Of a DNA stretch of 37,959 nucleotides, positions 7,295 to 15,198 are shown in pieces. Under the pieces are notes generated by a model. The model searched no databases and had not been told where the DNA came from. It saw only the letters and a program-made list of their open reading frames with translations. Origin of the DNA: UBA668 sp040081465 (GTDB lineage Bacteria; Actinomycetota; Acidimicrobiia; Acidimicrobiales; Ilumatobacteraceae); assembly GCA_040081465.1 (NCBI GenBank), contig JBEBGL010000021.1, positions 1 to 37,959 of the forward strand. The letters are read 5' to 3'. The position numbers and the translations under genes are program-made. Each line of letters begins with the position of its first letter. Position 1 is the stretch's first letter.

Positions 7295-8446
7295 TTACGC
7301 GTTGATGTAGGTGCCGGCGCCGGTCGTTGCTGCCTGACCTGAGTCGACGGTGGCCTGCGCCTGCAACTGCGAGCGCATAGTGGCTGCTTGGGCCAGGATC
7401 TCTTTCGGATACTGACTGATCTCGGCTGCGTTCTCGAACGACAGAATGCCGCTCGACACGAGACGAGCGAGGTCCATCTCGATGGTCTGCATGCCCTCTT
7501 GCTGGCCAGAGATCATCGTGTTGCGCAGCTGACGGGTCTTGCCTTCACGCAGCAGGTTGCGCACGGCGTCGTTTGCCATCAGCACTTCGTAAGCGGCCAC
7601 GCGGCCACCACCTTCTGCTGGCAGCAGTCGCTGACTAATCACGCCTTGCAGCGAACCGGCGAGCATGATCTGAATCTGATCGCGCCGCTCCGCGGGGAAG
7701 ACGTCGACAATACGGTCGAGGGCTTGCGATGCGTCGTTCGTGTGCAACGTTGCGAACACGAGGTGGCCGGTCTCGGCGAGTGTCAGCGCGTTCGCGATCG
7801 AGTCGAGGTCGCGCATTTCACCAAGCAGAATGACGTCGGGGTCTTCACGCAGCGCACTGCGCAAACCCTCGGTGAACGAGGTGACGTCGGTTCCAACTTC
7901 GCGCTGGTTCACCATCGCGACCTTGTGATGGTGCAGATACTCGACCGGGTCTTCGATGGTCAGAATGTGGACGGGGCGAGTTTCGTTGATTCGGTCGATC
8001 ATCGCGGCGAGCGTCGTGCTCTTACCGGAACCTGTTGGGCCGACGACGAGTACGAGACCGAACGGGCGCTGCAGCAGCTCAGTGGCCGCCCACGGGGCGC
8101 CGAGCTCGTCGAGGGAACGTACGCGGAAGGGAATGACGCGCAATGCCAGTGCGCAACTGTTGCGCTGTTTGTACGCGTTAGCACGGAAGCGCCCGATGGA
8201 TTCGATTCCGAACGAGAAGTCAACCTGCGAGTTGTCGGTGAACTCCGTCAGTTGCGCCTCGTTCAACAACGACATCACAACGCGCTCAGTATCTGCCGGC
8301 AACAGCAGCGGAACGCCTTCGAATGGCACTAGAACGCCGTCGCGTCGAGCCGTCGGTGGTCGACCCGCGGTTAGGTGCAGGTCGCTCGCGCCGGCGTTGA
8401 CAGTCGCCTGCAGCAGTGTGACCAATGTCGGATCTGGATTGAACAT
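7295..8446 (-). CDS. pilT: Type IV pilus retraction ATPase PilT
   Basis: PilT is the hexameric cytoplasmic ATPase that depolymerises the pilus and drives twitching. This 383-residue protein has the usual length. The N-terminal domain contains ASDLHLTAGRPP; the core has Walker A GPTGSGKS (136-143), the Asp box TIEDPVEY, Walker B VILLGE (205-210), the His box TGHLVFATLHTNDA, and near the C terminus AVRNLLREGK, the PilT hallmark (AIRNLIRE-like) needed for retraction. GGAGG at 8455-8459 lies eight bases before the ATG. It is divergent from pilD with 50 bp between starts and heads a possible operon with the DUF429 and membrane protein genes. Confidence 0.95.
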   Translation of the reverse strand: MFNPDPTLVTLLQATVNAGASDLHLTAGRPPTARRDGVLVPFEGVPLLLPADTERVVMSLLNEAQLTEFTDNSQVDFSFGIESIGRFRANAYKQRNSCALALRVIPFRVRSLDELGAPWAATELLQRPFGLVLVVGPTGSGKSTTLAAMIDRINETRPVHILTIEDPVEYLHHHKVAMVNQREVGTDVTSFTEGLRSALREDPDVILLGEMRDLDSIANALTLAETGHLVFATLHTNDASQALDRIVDVFPAERRDQIQIMLAGSLQGVISQRLLPAEGGGRVAAYEVLMANDAVRNLLREGKTRQLRNTMISGQQEGMQTIEMDLARLVSSGILSFENAAEISQYPKEILAQAATMRSQLQAQATVDSGQAATTGAGTYINA

Positions 8447-8496
8447 GCGACTAGCCTCCGTTGACTTCCGCTCGTTCGAGACGGACTTTTCGCGCT

Positions 8497-9261
8497 ATGA
8501 CAACTGCTATCTGTGCCCTCATCGGGCTGCTCTTCGGTTCTTTCCTCACCGTGGTGGTTGACCGCGTGCCTCGTGGCACCTCGGTTGTTCACCCCGGATC
8601 GGCGTGCGGGAACTGCGGCCTGAGCCTTGGCCCCCTCGATCTGATTCCTGTGTTGAGTTGGTTGGCACTGCGCGGGAAGTGCCGGCGGTGTCGTATAAGT
8701 ATCGGCATCGAACCGGTCGTTCTTGAGGTGTCAACGGCTCTTCTGTTTGGCCTCATGGGGTGGCACTTCGGGGTGACATGGCGTACTGCCGCGTTCTGTG
8801 CGCTGATGGCTGGCTTAGTGGCTCTGAGCTGGATCGATCTGCGAACTCGGCGCCTGCCGCGAGAGATCATTTACGCCACGGCGGCGATCGGAGTTCCACT
8901 ACTTTGCGTGGCTGCTTTGGTCGAACACGAGCCAAAACGGATGTGGATGGTTGCCCTCGGGGCCGCCATTTCGTTGGCTGTGATGGCGTTCATCTACTGG
9001 GGTAGCCGCGGTGGGATGGGCGATGGCGACGTGCGCCTGGCGCCGCTCTTAGGTGCCTATCTCGGCTTCCTCAACCCCGGTTTAGCGCTCGTTGGATTGT
9101 TCTTCGGTTTCGTCGCAGGTGCCGTAATCGGAGTCGTGCTGATTGTCATGCTGAAGGGCGACCGGAAGATGAAGGTGCCGTTCGGACCGTTTATGGCGCT
9201 CGGCACCGTGCTGGCGATCTTCATCGGCCAGGACTACATCGACGTCGTCCTTGCTCGCTAG
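8497..9261 (+). CDS. pilD: Prepilin peptidase / N-methyltransferase PilD
   Basis: PilD is the membrane aspartyl protease that removes prepilin leaders after Gly and methylates the new N terminus. This 254-residue protein has an N-terminal helix, the zinc-binding cytoplasmic loop with two CxxC pairs (Cys37/Cys40 and Cys62/Cys65), and several membrane segments. The catalytic aspartates are Asp114 in WIDLRTRRLP and Asp176 in GGMGDGD. I start it at the ATG at 8497; the frame is open to a TTG at 8461, but that extension (Arg/Ser-rich) does not resemble the family. It sits alone on the plus strand between pilT and pilC. Its substrates here include the pilins at 140-3539. Confidence 0.93.
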   Translation: MTTAICALIGLLFGSFLTVVVDRVPRGTSVVHPGSACGNCGLSLGPLDLIPVLSWLALRGKCRRCRISIGIEPVVLEVSTALLFGLMGWHFGVTWRTAAFCALMAGLVALSWIDLRTRRLPREIIYATAAIGVPLLCVAALVEHEPKRMWMVALGAAISLAVMAFIYWGSRGGMGDGDVRLAPLLGAYLGFLNPGLALVGLFFGFVAGAVIGVVLIVMLKGDRKMKVPFGPFMALGTVLAIFIGQDYIDVVLAR

Positions 9262-9270
9262 ACCAACGAG

Positions 9271-10482
9271 TTAAGCGTCAGCCTTCACGCCTTCGAGCAC
9301 TCCGTACATCGCCTGCACCAAAGCAATCGCAACGAAGCCGACGATGATGCCGACAGCCACGATCATGATTGGCTCGAACATGGCGGTGAAGCGCTTGATG
9401 CGGCTCTCCAACTCGCGGTCGAAGAAGATCGCAGCGACTTCTAACTGACGGTCGAGTGTTCCTGTTTCCTCGCCGACCTTGAACATCTGGCGTGCTGCAC
9501 CTGGGAACAACTCGGTGCGGGCGAGTGGCTTCGCAAAGCCGCCGCCTTCGAGGATTTGCTCCTGCGCGATGATCAGCCGCGCTTTGAACACTCGATTGTT
9601 CGTTGCCTCGGTCGTGGTGCGCATTGCGTCGGGCAGCGGAACGCCGGCCCTGATCATTGCGCCAAGAATTCGGCAGAAGCGCTCGAGGATCGCGTACTCA
9701 ACGATGCCACTGAGTACGGGAAGCCGTAGCACGAGCTTGTCTCGGAATTCCTTGCCCGGCTCGGTGCGCCCCATCCACATAAAGAACCCGATGATGCAAA
9801 GGAAGAAGGTCAGCGGTCCGTACCAATAGATCGTGAACAAGTCGGCCACGAACAGCAATGCACGGGTTGCGAATGGAAGGTCTGCGTTCAGCTCTTCGAA
9901 TAGTGGTTTGAACTGGGGCAACACATAGCCCGCGAGTGCGGCGACGGTGAAGATCGACAACACCATCACGACGCCCGGGTACGACAGAGCGGCCACGACT
10001 TTCGATCGCGTATCGAGCTCGCGCTCGAGGTACTCGGCGAGGTTCTCGAGCGTTTCGTCAAGCTTGCCGGTCAACTCGGCAGAGCCGAGAATGCCGATGT
10101 AGTAGTTCGGAAAGGTTTGCGGGTGCTTGCTGGCCGCGCCTGCAAGCGTTTCGCCGTTGCGCAGGTCTTCAACCATTTGCGAAATCGTGCGCTGCAGCAC
10201 CACGTCGGCGGTCTCGTCGCCGATGACCTCCATGGCTTCGGTCACGGGGATGCCGGCCTTCATGAAGACGGCGAGCTGACGCGTGAAGTGCATCAACTCC
10301 TTCTTCTTCACCTTCTTGGTCGTCAGTTCGATCTGACCCATACCGCGCTTCTCTTCGATCTTCACCGGGTACAGGTTCTGCTCTAGAAGATGGGCGCGCG
10401 CCGCTCCGATGGTGTCGGCTTTGGTGACACCTTCAACGGCGGAACCGCTGACGTCGATGGCTGCGTAGGCGAACTTAGGCAT
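9271..10482 (-). CDS. pilC: Type IV pilus platform protein PilC
   Basis: PilC is the inner-membrane platform on which PilB and PilT act. This 403-residue protein has the normal length, an N-terminal region starting MPKFAYAAIDVSG, and two tandem T2SF domains each ending in a membrane segment. Family landmarks include FTRQLAVFMKAGIPVTEAME, the matching second copy LGAMIRAGVPLPDAM, and FEPIMIVAVGIIVGFVAIAL near the C terminus. AGGAG seven bases before the ATG overlaps the pilB stop region, with a gap of only 9 nt, so pilB and pilC are one operon. Convergent with pilD. Confidence 0.95.
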   Translation of the reverse strand: MPKFAYAAIDVSGSAVEGVTKADTIGAARAHLLEQNLYPVKIEEKRGMGQIELTTKKVKKKELMHFTRQLAVFMKAGIPVTEAMEVIGDETADVVLQRTISQMVEDLRNGETLAGAASKHPQTFPNYYIGILGSAELTGKLDETLENLAEYLERELDTRSKVVAALSYPGVVMVLSIFTVAALAGYVLPQFKPLFEELNADLPFATRALLFVADLFTIYWYGPLTFFLCIIGFFMWMGRTEPGKEFRDKLVLRLPVLSGIVEYAILERFCRILGAMIRAGVPLPDAMRTTTEATNNRVFKARLIIAQEQILEGGGFAKPLARTELFPGAARQMFKVGEETGTLDRQLEVAAIFFDRELESRIKRFTAMFEPIMIVAVGIIVGFVAIALVQAMYGVLEGVKADA

Positions 10483-10491
10483 GACCTGCTC

Positions 10492-12228
10492 CTAGCTTGC
10501 GAAGAGTGTTTTGACTACTTCGGGAATGGTGGTGACATCCGCCTCGACGAGCGCCATGGCCTCGCGCAACATCGTGCGCATGCCTTGGGCGACTGCGAGT
10601 CGACGGAGTTCTTCGGTCGTCGCCCAGCCAACAATCAGGCGACGAAGTTCGGGGGTAATGCGTAGCAACTCGTAAACACCGATGCGATCGCGGTAGCCGG
10701 TGTTGGCACAGAAGTTGCAGCCGTTGCCGCGGTAGAACACGCTCTTCTCGCTGCCTCCACTGTGCTGACGGAAGACAGCCAGCTCGTCGGCGCCCGGTGT
10801 GTATGGCTCTTTACAACTGTCGCAAACGCGACGCAACAGACGTTGGCCGATAACTCCGACCACCGAAGAAGCGATAAGGAAGGCTTCAATGCCCATGTCG
10901 AGGAAGCGGTGCAATGCCGCGACGCTGTCGGTTCCGTGAAGCGACGAGAGCACAAGGTGACCGGTGAGTGCCGACTGCACAGCGATACGTGCCGTGTCGG
11001 CATCTCGAATTTCACCGACGAGAATGACGTCAGGGTCTTGGCGCAAGATGGCCTTCAAACCGGTGGCGAACGTCAGACCGGCCTGATCGTTTGTCTGAAT
11101 CTGGTTGATGCCGGGGAACACGTATTCCACCGGGTCTTCAACAGTCGTGATGTTCTTCCCCGAAGAGTTCACTTCGAGCAGCGACGCATAAAGAGTCGTG
11201 GTCTTACCTGCACCGGTCGGGCCTGCACAGATCACCATTCCAAATGGCGAATGGATCATCTTCGAGTAATGCAAGTACGTCTCGCGCGGAAAGCCGAGCT
11301 CGGACAACCCAATCATCGACCGGGTCTTGTCGAGGATTCGCATAACGATCTTCTCGCCGAACACTGTGGCGACGCTGGCGACGCGAACGTCGACTTCCTT
11401 GCCGTCGATCACTGTCGAGAACTGGCCGTCCTGCGGGCGGCGCTTCTCGACGATGTTCATGCCACTCATGATCTTCAAACGACTGGTAAGTGCCGCGTGC
11501 GCGCCCATCGGCAGCATGAAGGCTTCGACGAGGTGACCGTCGATGCGGAATCGCACGCGCACTTCTTCGTCTTGCGGTTCGATGTGAATGTCGCTCGCAC
11601 GGTCGCGCATTGCCTGGCTAACGATGCGGTTGACGAGCTGGATGACTGGTGCCTGATCGTCGAGTTTCACCTCGGCGGCGATCGATGCGATCTTCGACTG
11701 CTCGTCGCCAAGTTCCAGCGACTTCACCAGTCGATCGATGTCTTGATCCGCGCGGTACACCTGGTCGATGAACGTGCGCACCGTCAGCGGGTCGGAGACG
11801 AAGAACTTTACGGGCCGGCCAGCGGCCGCCTCGATGGCGGCACGCCGCGCAGGTGCCGGGTCACTGCAGAGCACGACAAGGGCGTTGCCTTCGGCCGCGA
11901 CCGCGAGAGCACAGTGCTTGCGAACGACTGCTTCATCAAGCACGTGCTTGATGTCGTCAGCGATCTCGATGCCCTTAGTGTCGACAGCCGGTACGCCGGT
12001 CGCCTGCGAAATGGCGAGCGCGAGTTCAGTTCGGCCAACGCTGTAGCGAGCGAGTGCGATATCGGCGAACTGCAGCAGGTCGCCGTTCGCTTGTCCTAAC
12101 GCTTGGGCAAACTCTTCCGGAGTTAGCTGGCCACTCTCAATGAGAGATTGGCCAACCTTCATGCACTCCGCGCCGGATTCACCCTCGGCTGTGGCTGGTG
12201 CTTCTTTGGATCCTTTGAAGATTGCCAT
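10492..12228 (-). CDS. pilB: Type IV pilus extension ATPase PilB
   Basis: PilB powers pilus polymerisation. This 578-residue protein has an N-terminal MshEN-like domain (about 20-160), then the GspE/PilB core: ASDIHIEP, Walker A GPTGAGKT (336-343), Asp box TVEDPVEY, Walker B VILVGE, and His box TGHLVLSSLHGTDS. A zinc-binding tetracysteine (Cys469, Cys472, Cys504, Cys507), typical of PilB and GspE but absent from PilT, follows. The frame also opens at a TTG four codons upstream, but GGAG six bases before the ATG at 12228 favours that start. The upstream coiled-coil gene ends 15 nt before this ATG, and pilC follows. Confidence 0.95.
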   Translation of the reverse strand: MAIFKGSKEAPATAEGESGAECMKVGQSLIESGQLTPEEFAQALGQANGDLLQFADIALARYSVGRTELALAISQATGVPAVDTKGIEIADDIKHVLDEAVVRKHCALAVAAEGNALVVLCSDPAPARRAAIEAAAGRPVKFFVSDPLTVRTFIDQVYRADQDIDRLVKSLELGDEQSKIASIAAEVKLDDQAPVIQLVNRIVSQAMRDRASDIHIEPQDEEVRVRFRIDGHLVEAFMLPMGAHAALTSRLKIMSGMNIVEKRRPQDGQFSTVIDGKEVDVRVASVATVFGEKIVMRILDKTRSMIGLSELGFPRETYLHYSKMIHSPFGMVICAGPTGAGKTTTLYASLLEVNSSGKNITTVEDPVEYVFPGINQIQTNDQAGLTFATGLKAILRQDPDVILVGEIRDADTARIAVQSALTGHLVLSSLHGTDSVAALHRFLDMGIEAFLIASSVVGVIGQRLLRRVCDSCKEPYTPGADELAVFRQHSGGSEKSVFYRGNGCNFCANTGYRDRIGVYELLRITPELRRLIVGWATTEELRRLAVAQGMRTMLREAMALVEADVTTIPEVVKTLFAS

Positions 12229-12243
12229 GGTGTGCTCCAATCG

Positions 12244-13425
12244 TCAGAACGACGAAAGGCTCCGATCTGCGGCTGCGCTGCCGGGCTCGGGACTGCCGTT
12301 CAATGCACCAGAGGCCTTCGGCGCGCCCGGATCGACCTTGCGCACGAACTGATCTGGGTCGAGAGCCGAGATGGCGCGCTCAAGTTCGTCGAGACGCTCG
12401 AGCTGCACCGAGGCACTGACATCCATCTCGTCGCCAAGCAGGCTTTCGATTTCTGCCATGCGAAGTGCGGCGCGGTCGAGTCGCTCGTCAGTCGTCGCGG
12501 CGACGCGGTCGATCTCGATGCGCACGAGCATCGCTTCACCGACAGCGGCTGAGAGTTGCTCCTTGATGCCTTCGATCGCCTTGCCGTCAACCTGGCTGAT
12601 CTGTTCGGTGAGCACATTCGTGTGCAAGATCACCTGACTGAGGCTGTTCTCCAGCTCGAGCATGCGTTGCGATAGTGCAGCGATTGCTTCATCGAATCCG
12701 GAACCGATGCGACCAATCGTGGCTTCGAGGCCAGCGATCTTGGTGCCGTTCTGCTCGACGACCCTGTCTTCCATCGCAAGCATGCGATCGGTGATCTTGT
12801 GGTCGGTGAAGTCAACGCGTTGCGCCAAGGCTGCAGCTTGTTCTGAGAGTTGGCGCTGGATCTCGGGGCCGAACGCCTCGAGCGTTGCGCGGACGAAACC
12901 GAATCGCTCTTCGACTGCGGTGGCCAACGCCTGGTTGCCGTCGTCCATTCGCAGAGTGAGCGCTTGCGATGTGTCGTTGACGTGTTGCACCAACGCGCTC
13001 GCCTGCTCGTCGAAACGACGCGCCGACTTAGCCAGCTCATCTATGCGCGCGTGGGCCGCGGCGCTGGAGGCATCAATCTGCTCGCGCAGTGTCACCAACT
13101 CTCCTGAGTCGATTCCACCTCCGCCACCACTGTCCGTGTCACGGAATCCGCTGCCAGCTGACGACTCAATGACGCGGTTGTTGAATTCGTTGAGTGACAG
13201 CTGCTGGTGCTTCGCGAAGTCAGCGAGTCGTTCTTCCAACGCCGTCTGCAATGCCTGCTGAAAGCCGGCAGCCGCTTGCTGTTGTTCAGTGAGTCGCGCT
13301 TCGAACTGTTTGGTGATGTTTGCGACGTTGTCGGTCAGCTGCTTTTCAACAGCGGCCGCAATTGTCTTCACCAACACCTCGGTCGTTGCAGCCGACATTC
13401 CGGGCTGCGCAGTCGGCGCGCTCAT
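12244..13425 (-). CDS. Long coiled-coil protein at the head of the pilBC operon
   Basis: I do not recognise a family for this 393-residue protein. It is rich in Ala, Glu, Gln and Leu with heptad-like spacing over about residues 15-85 and 105-345, separated by a Gly-rich linker (GGGGGI near residue 100), and it ends in a Pro/Gly/Ser-rich tail. No signal peptide or membrane segment is visible, so it should be cytoplasmic. Being 15 nt upstream of pilB on the same strand, it may scaffold or localise the motor complex, as polar coiled-coil landmarks do elsewhere (inference). A GAGAGGG sequence eight bases before the ATG can serve as a ribosome binding site. Confidence 0.75.
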   Translation of the reverse strand: MSAPTAQPGMSAATTEVLVKTIAAAVEKQLTDNVANITKQFEARLTEQQQAAAGFQQALQTALEERLADFAKHQQLSLNEFNNRVIESSAGSGFRDTDSGGGGGIDSGELVTLREQIDASSAAAHARIDELAKSARRFDEQASALVQHVNDTSQALTLRMDDGNQALATAVEERFGFVRATLEAFGPEIQRQLSEQAAALAQRVDFTDHKITDRMLAMEDRVVEQNGTKIAGLEATIGRIGSGFDEAIAALSQRMLELENSLSQVILHTNVLTEQISQVDGKAIEGIKEQLSAAVGEAMLVRIEIDRVAATTDERLDRAALRMAEIESLLGDEMDVSASVQLERLDELERAISALDPDQFVRKVDPGAPKASGALNGSPEPGSAAADRSLSSF

Positions 13426-13485
13426 GACTGGCCCTCTCGTGAGGCCGCGAATTCATAGCGGAGTTGTTCCCTTGCCACGTTTGAG

Positions 13486-13516
13486 TTATCGGGCGTTCTT
13501 GCCCATCTCTTGAGAC
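13486..13516 (-). promoter_or_regulatory. Putative sigma-28-like promoter of the coiled-coil-pilBC operon
   Basis: Read on the minus strand, CCCGATAA (13493 to 13486) follows CAAG (13512 to 13509) at exactly 15 nt, the same geometry as the box before the pilin operon. The plus-strand TCTTGAGAC at 13508-13516 is the same 9-mer found at 69-77. Transcription would start about 54 nt before the ATG at 13425. Sigma assignment is inference. Confidence 0.4.
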
Positions 13517-13541
13517 ATTGCTCGTCCGATACGGTGGCCAA

Positions 13542-14420
13542 ATGCGGGTGCACCTCATTGACGGGACTTACGAGCTATTCCGACAGCACTTTGGGCAAGT
13601 CAGCCGCCACGGCGACGCTGGCCCGAATGATGCGGCAATAGGGGTCGTTTCCAGCACCTTGCAGCTGGTGTCCGCAGGAGCCACTCACCTTGGGGTAGCT
13701 AGCGACCACGTAATTGAGAGCTTTCGTAATGATCTGTACCCCGGCTACAAGACCAGCGAGGGTATGGACCCGGTGCTGCTGCGCCAGATACCGGTGATGG
13801 AAGAAGCCCTAATCGCGTGCGGCTTTACGACGTGGGACATGGTTGAGTGGGAGGCCGACGACGCCCTGGCGGCCGCCGCGGCGGTTGCCGACGCCGATGC
13901 TCGGGTCACCCAGGTGCTGATCGTGACCCCCGACAAAGACCTGTGCCAGTGCGTTCGGGGCACCCGAGTCGTGCAATACGACCGTCGGAACGACCAAATC
14001 GTTGATGAAGCCGGCGTGGTGGCGAAGTTCGGCGTGCCGCCGGCCTCGATTGCGGACTATTTGGCGCTGGTGGGCGATTCGGCCGACGGCTACCCCGGTT
14101 TGCCGGGATGGGGAGCGAAGAGCGCCTCGACGGTGCTGGCCAAGTTTGGGTCGATCGACGCCATTCCGCCTTCGTCGGGCGACTGGGGCTTGCCCGCGCT
14201 GCGTGGCGCCGAGAAGTTGGCGCGCACGCTCAGCGACCAGATGGCCGACGCTTTGTTGTTTCGAACTATCGCGACCGTCGCGCTTGATGTTCCGGTGGGC
14301 AAAGTCGACGACTGGCAATGGAAGGGACCGACCGATGCCTTCGCTGCGGTGGCAGCGAAACTCGGTGCACCCGATCTCGCGGCGCGGGCAGCTCGTGTCG
14401 CCGAGCGCCTTGCTAACTGA
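13542..14420 (+). CDS. Stand-alone 5'-3' exonuclease (DNA polymerase I exonuclease-domain type)
   Basis: This 292-residue protein is a stand-alone version of the flap/5'-3' exonuclease domain that forms the N terminus of DNA polymerase I. Metal-binding landmarks are visible: HLIDGTYELFR at the start, YPGYKTSEGMDP, VEWEADDALAAAAA with clustered acidic residues, and LIVTPDKDLCQCV. The helix-hairpin-helix VGDSADGYPGLPGWGAKSASTVLAKFGS follows. It probably removes RNA primers or flaps. The ATG at 13542 is preferred over the TTG at 13518; TACGGT at 13530-13535 lies six bases upstream, so the mRNA may be leaderless. No polymerase domain follows. Confidence 0.85.
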   Translation: MRVHLIDGTYELFRQHFGQVSRHGDAGPNDAAIGVVSSTLQLVSAGATHLGVASDHVIESFRNDLYPGYKTSEGMDPVLLRQIPVMEEALIACGFTTWDMVEWEADDALAAAAAVADADARVTQVLIVTPDKDLCQCVRGTRVVQYDRRNDQIVDEAGVVAKFGVPPASIADYLALVGDSADGYPGLPGWGAKSASTVLAKFGSIDAIPPSSGDWGLPALRGAEKLARTLSDQMADALLFRTIATVALDVPVGKVDDWQWKGPTDAFAAVAAKLGAPDLAARAARVAERLAN

Positions 14421-14456
14421 ACTACCGGCTTGCCGTTTAACTACCGGCCCGCTGAC

Positions 14457-14570
14457 TGTGGTGACGGCCAGGTGGTCTGCGGCACACAAGCGGCACCGTT
14501 GAAGGCTGCTGCCTTCCGGCCCTGACCTGATTCCCGGACGCTCGTCGCACAGGACCCGACCATCACCACA
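14457..14570 (-). ncRNA. ffs: Signal recognition particle RNA, small bacterial type
   Basis: Read on the minus strand, the stretch holds the SRP domain IV signature GGCCGGAAGGCAGCAGCC with its GGAA tetraloop, preceded by AGGTCA. The outer arms, TGTGGTGATGG at the 5' end and CCGTCACCACA at the 3' end, pair with G-U substitutions, giving a hairpin of about 110 nt. The RNA binds Ffh and directs cotranslational membrane targeting. Placement near tRNA-Ser is common in actinobacteria. Ends are approximate. Confidence 0.9.
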
Positions 14571-14587
14571 CTCAGCGGGTGCTTCGC

Positions 14588-14620
14588 ATGGTAGTGGCGC
14601 CGCCGTTCCCCCACTACCGT
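14588..14620. promoter_or_regulatory. Divergent promoter pair for SRP RNA and tRNA-Ser
   Basis: CCACTACCGT (14611-14620, plus) and CCACTACCAT (minus, 14597 to 14588) form an inverted repeat around a 13-nt centre. Each ends in a TAnnnT -10 box (TACCGT and TACCAT) pointing outward, one towards tRNA-Ser at 14634 and the other towards the SRP RNA. I see no TTGACA-like -35 for either. The hairpin is therefore better read as two mirrored promoters than as a terminator. Confidence 0.45.
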
Positions 14621-14633
14621 GTCGTGGCTCCCG

Positions 14634-14718
14634 GGAGGGGTGCGAGAGCGGCCGAATCGGCACGCTTGGAAAGCGTGTGAGGTGCAAGCCTCCGTGGGTT
14701 CGAATCCCACCCCCTCCG
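14634..14718 (+). tRNA. tRNA-Ser (GGA)
   Basis: Acceptor GGAGGGG pairs with CCCCTCC (14711-14717), with G14718 as discriminator. The anticodon arm CACGC-TTGGAAA-GCGTG gives anticodon GGA. A long variable arm and a T arm GTGGG-TTCGAAT-CCCAC are present. CCA is not encoded. The next gene's ATG begins at 14722. Confidence 0.95.
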
Positions 14719-14721
14719 CTC

Positions 14722-15195
14722 ATGACTGACGTTGAATTGAACGTTGAGTTTGACGTTGCGATGATGCGCCATGCGCTGGCCGAGGCTCGCGCCGCGCTTG
14801 CCCACGACGATGTCCCGATCGGAGCCGTTGTTGTTCGCGACGGTCAGGTGATAGCCCGTCGCCACAATGAGCGCGAACTGGCGGGCGATCCGACCGCGCA
14901 CGCCGAGGTTCTCACTTTGCGTGAGGCAGCGGAGGTCGTCGGGCATTGGCGGCTGACTGACTGCACGCTTTACGTCACACTCGAGCCCTGCGTCATGTGC
15001 GCCGGAGCGCTAGTGAATGCTCGGATTGGCCGCATTGTGTATGGCGCAACCGATCCGAAGGCTGGCGCTGTGGAAAGCCTGTATCGCGTTTGCGCGGACG
15101 ACCGGCTGAATCACCGTCCGCCCACTGTGAGTGGTGTTCTGGCGGACGAGTGCTCGGCGCTGCTGAAGGACTTTTTCGCAGCGCGACGCGTTTAG
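14722..15195 (+). CDS. tadA: tRNA adenosine deaminase TadA
   Basis: TadA deaminates A34 to inosine in tRNA-Arg(ACG) so that one tRNA can read several Arg codons. This 157-residue protein has the family length and the zinc site His60-Ala-Glu62 (Glu62 is the proton shuttle) with Cys90 and Cys93 in LEPCVMCAGALV. The frame is open upstream through the tRNA gene to 14677, but family alignment of the start region and the tRNA place the ATG at 14722. Only three bases separate the tRNA end from this ATG, and no Shine-Dalgarno is possible except within the tRNA, so translation is probably leaderless after tRNA 3' processing. Confidence 0.93.
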   Translation: MTDVELNVEFDVAMMRHALAEARAALAHDDVPIGAVVVRDGQVIARRHNERELAGDPTAHAEVLTLREAAEVVGHWRLTDCTLYVTLEPCVMCAGALVNARIGRIVYGATDPKAGAVESLYRVCADDRLNHRPPTVSGVLADECSALLKDFFAARRV

Positions 15196-15198
15196 CGG

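Noticed and set aside
10762..12099. Long plus-strand frame (445 residues) opposite pilB
   Set aside because: Shadow of the high-GC codon pattern of pilB; no recognisable motif.
14588..14620. Intrinsic terminator hairpin
   Set aside because: It lies upstream of both flanking RNA genes, and each arm contains a -10-like box, so a promoter pair explains it better.
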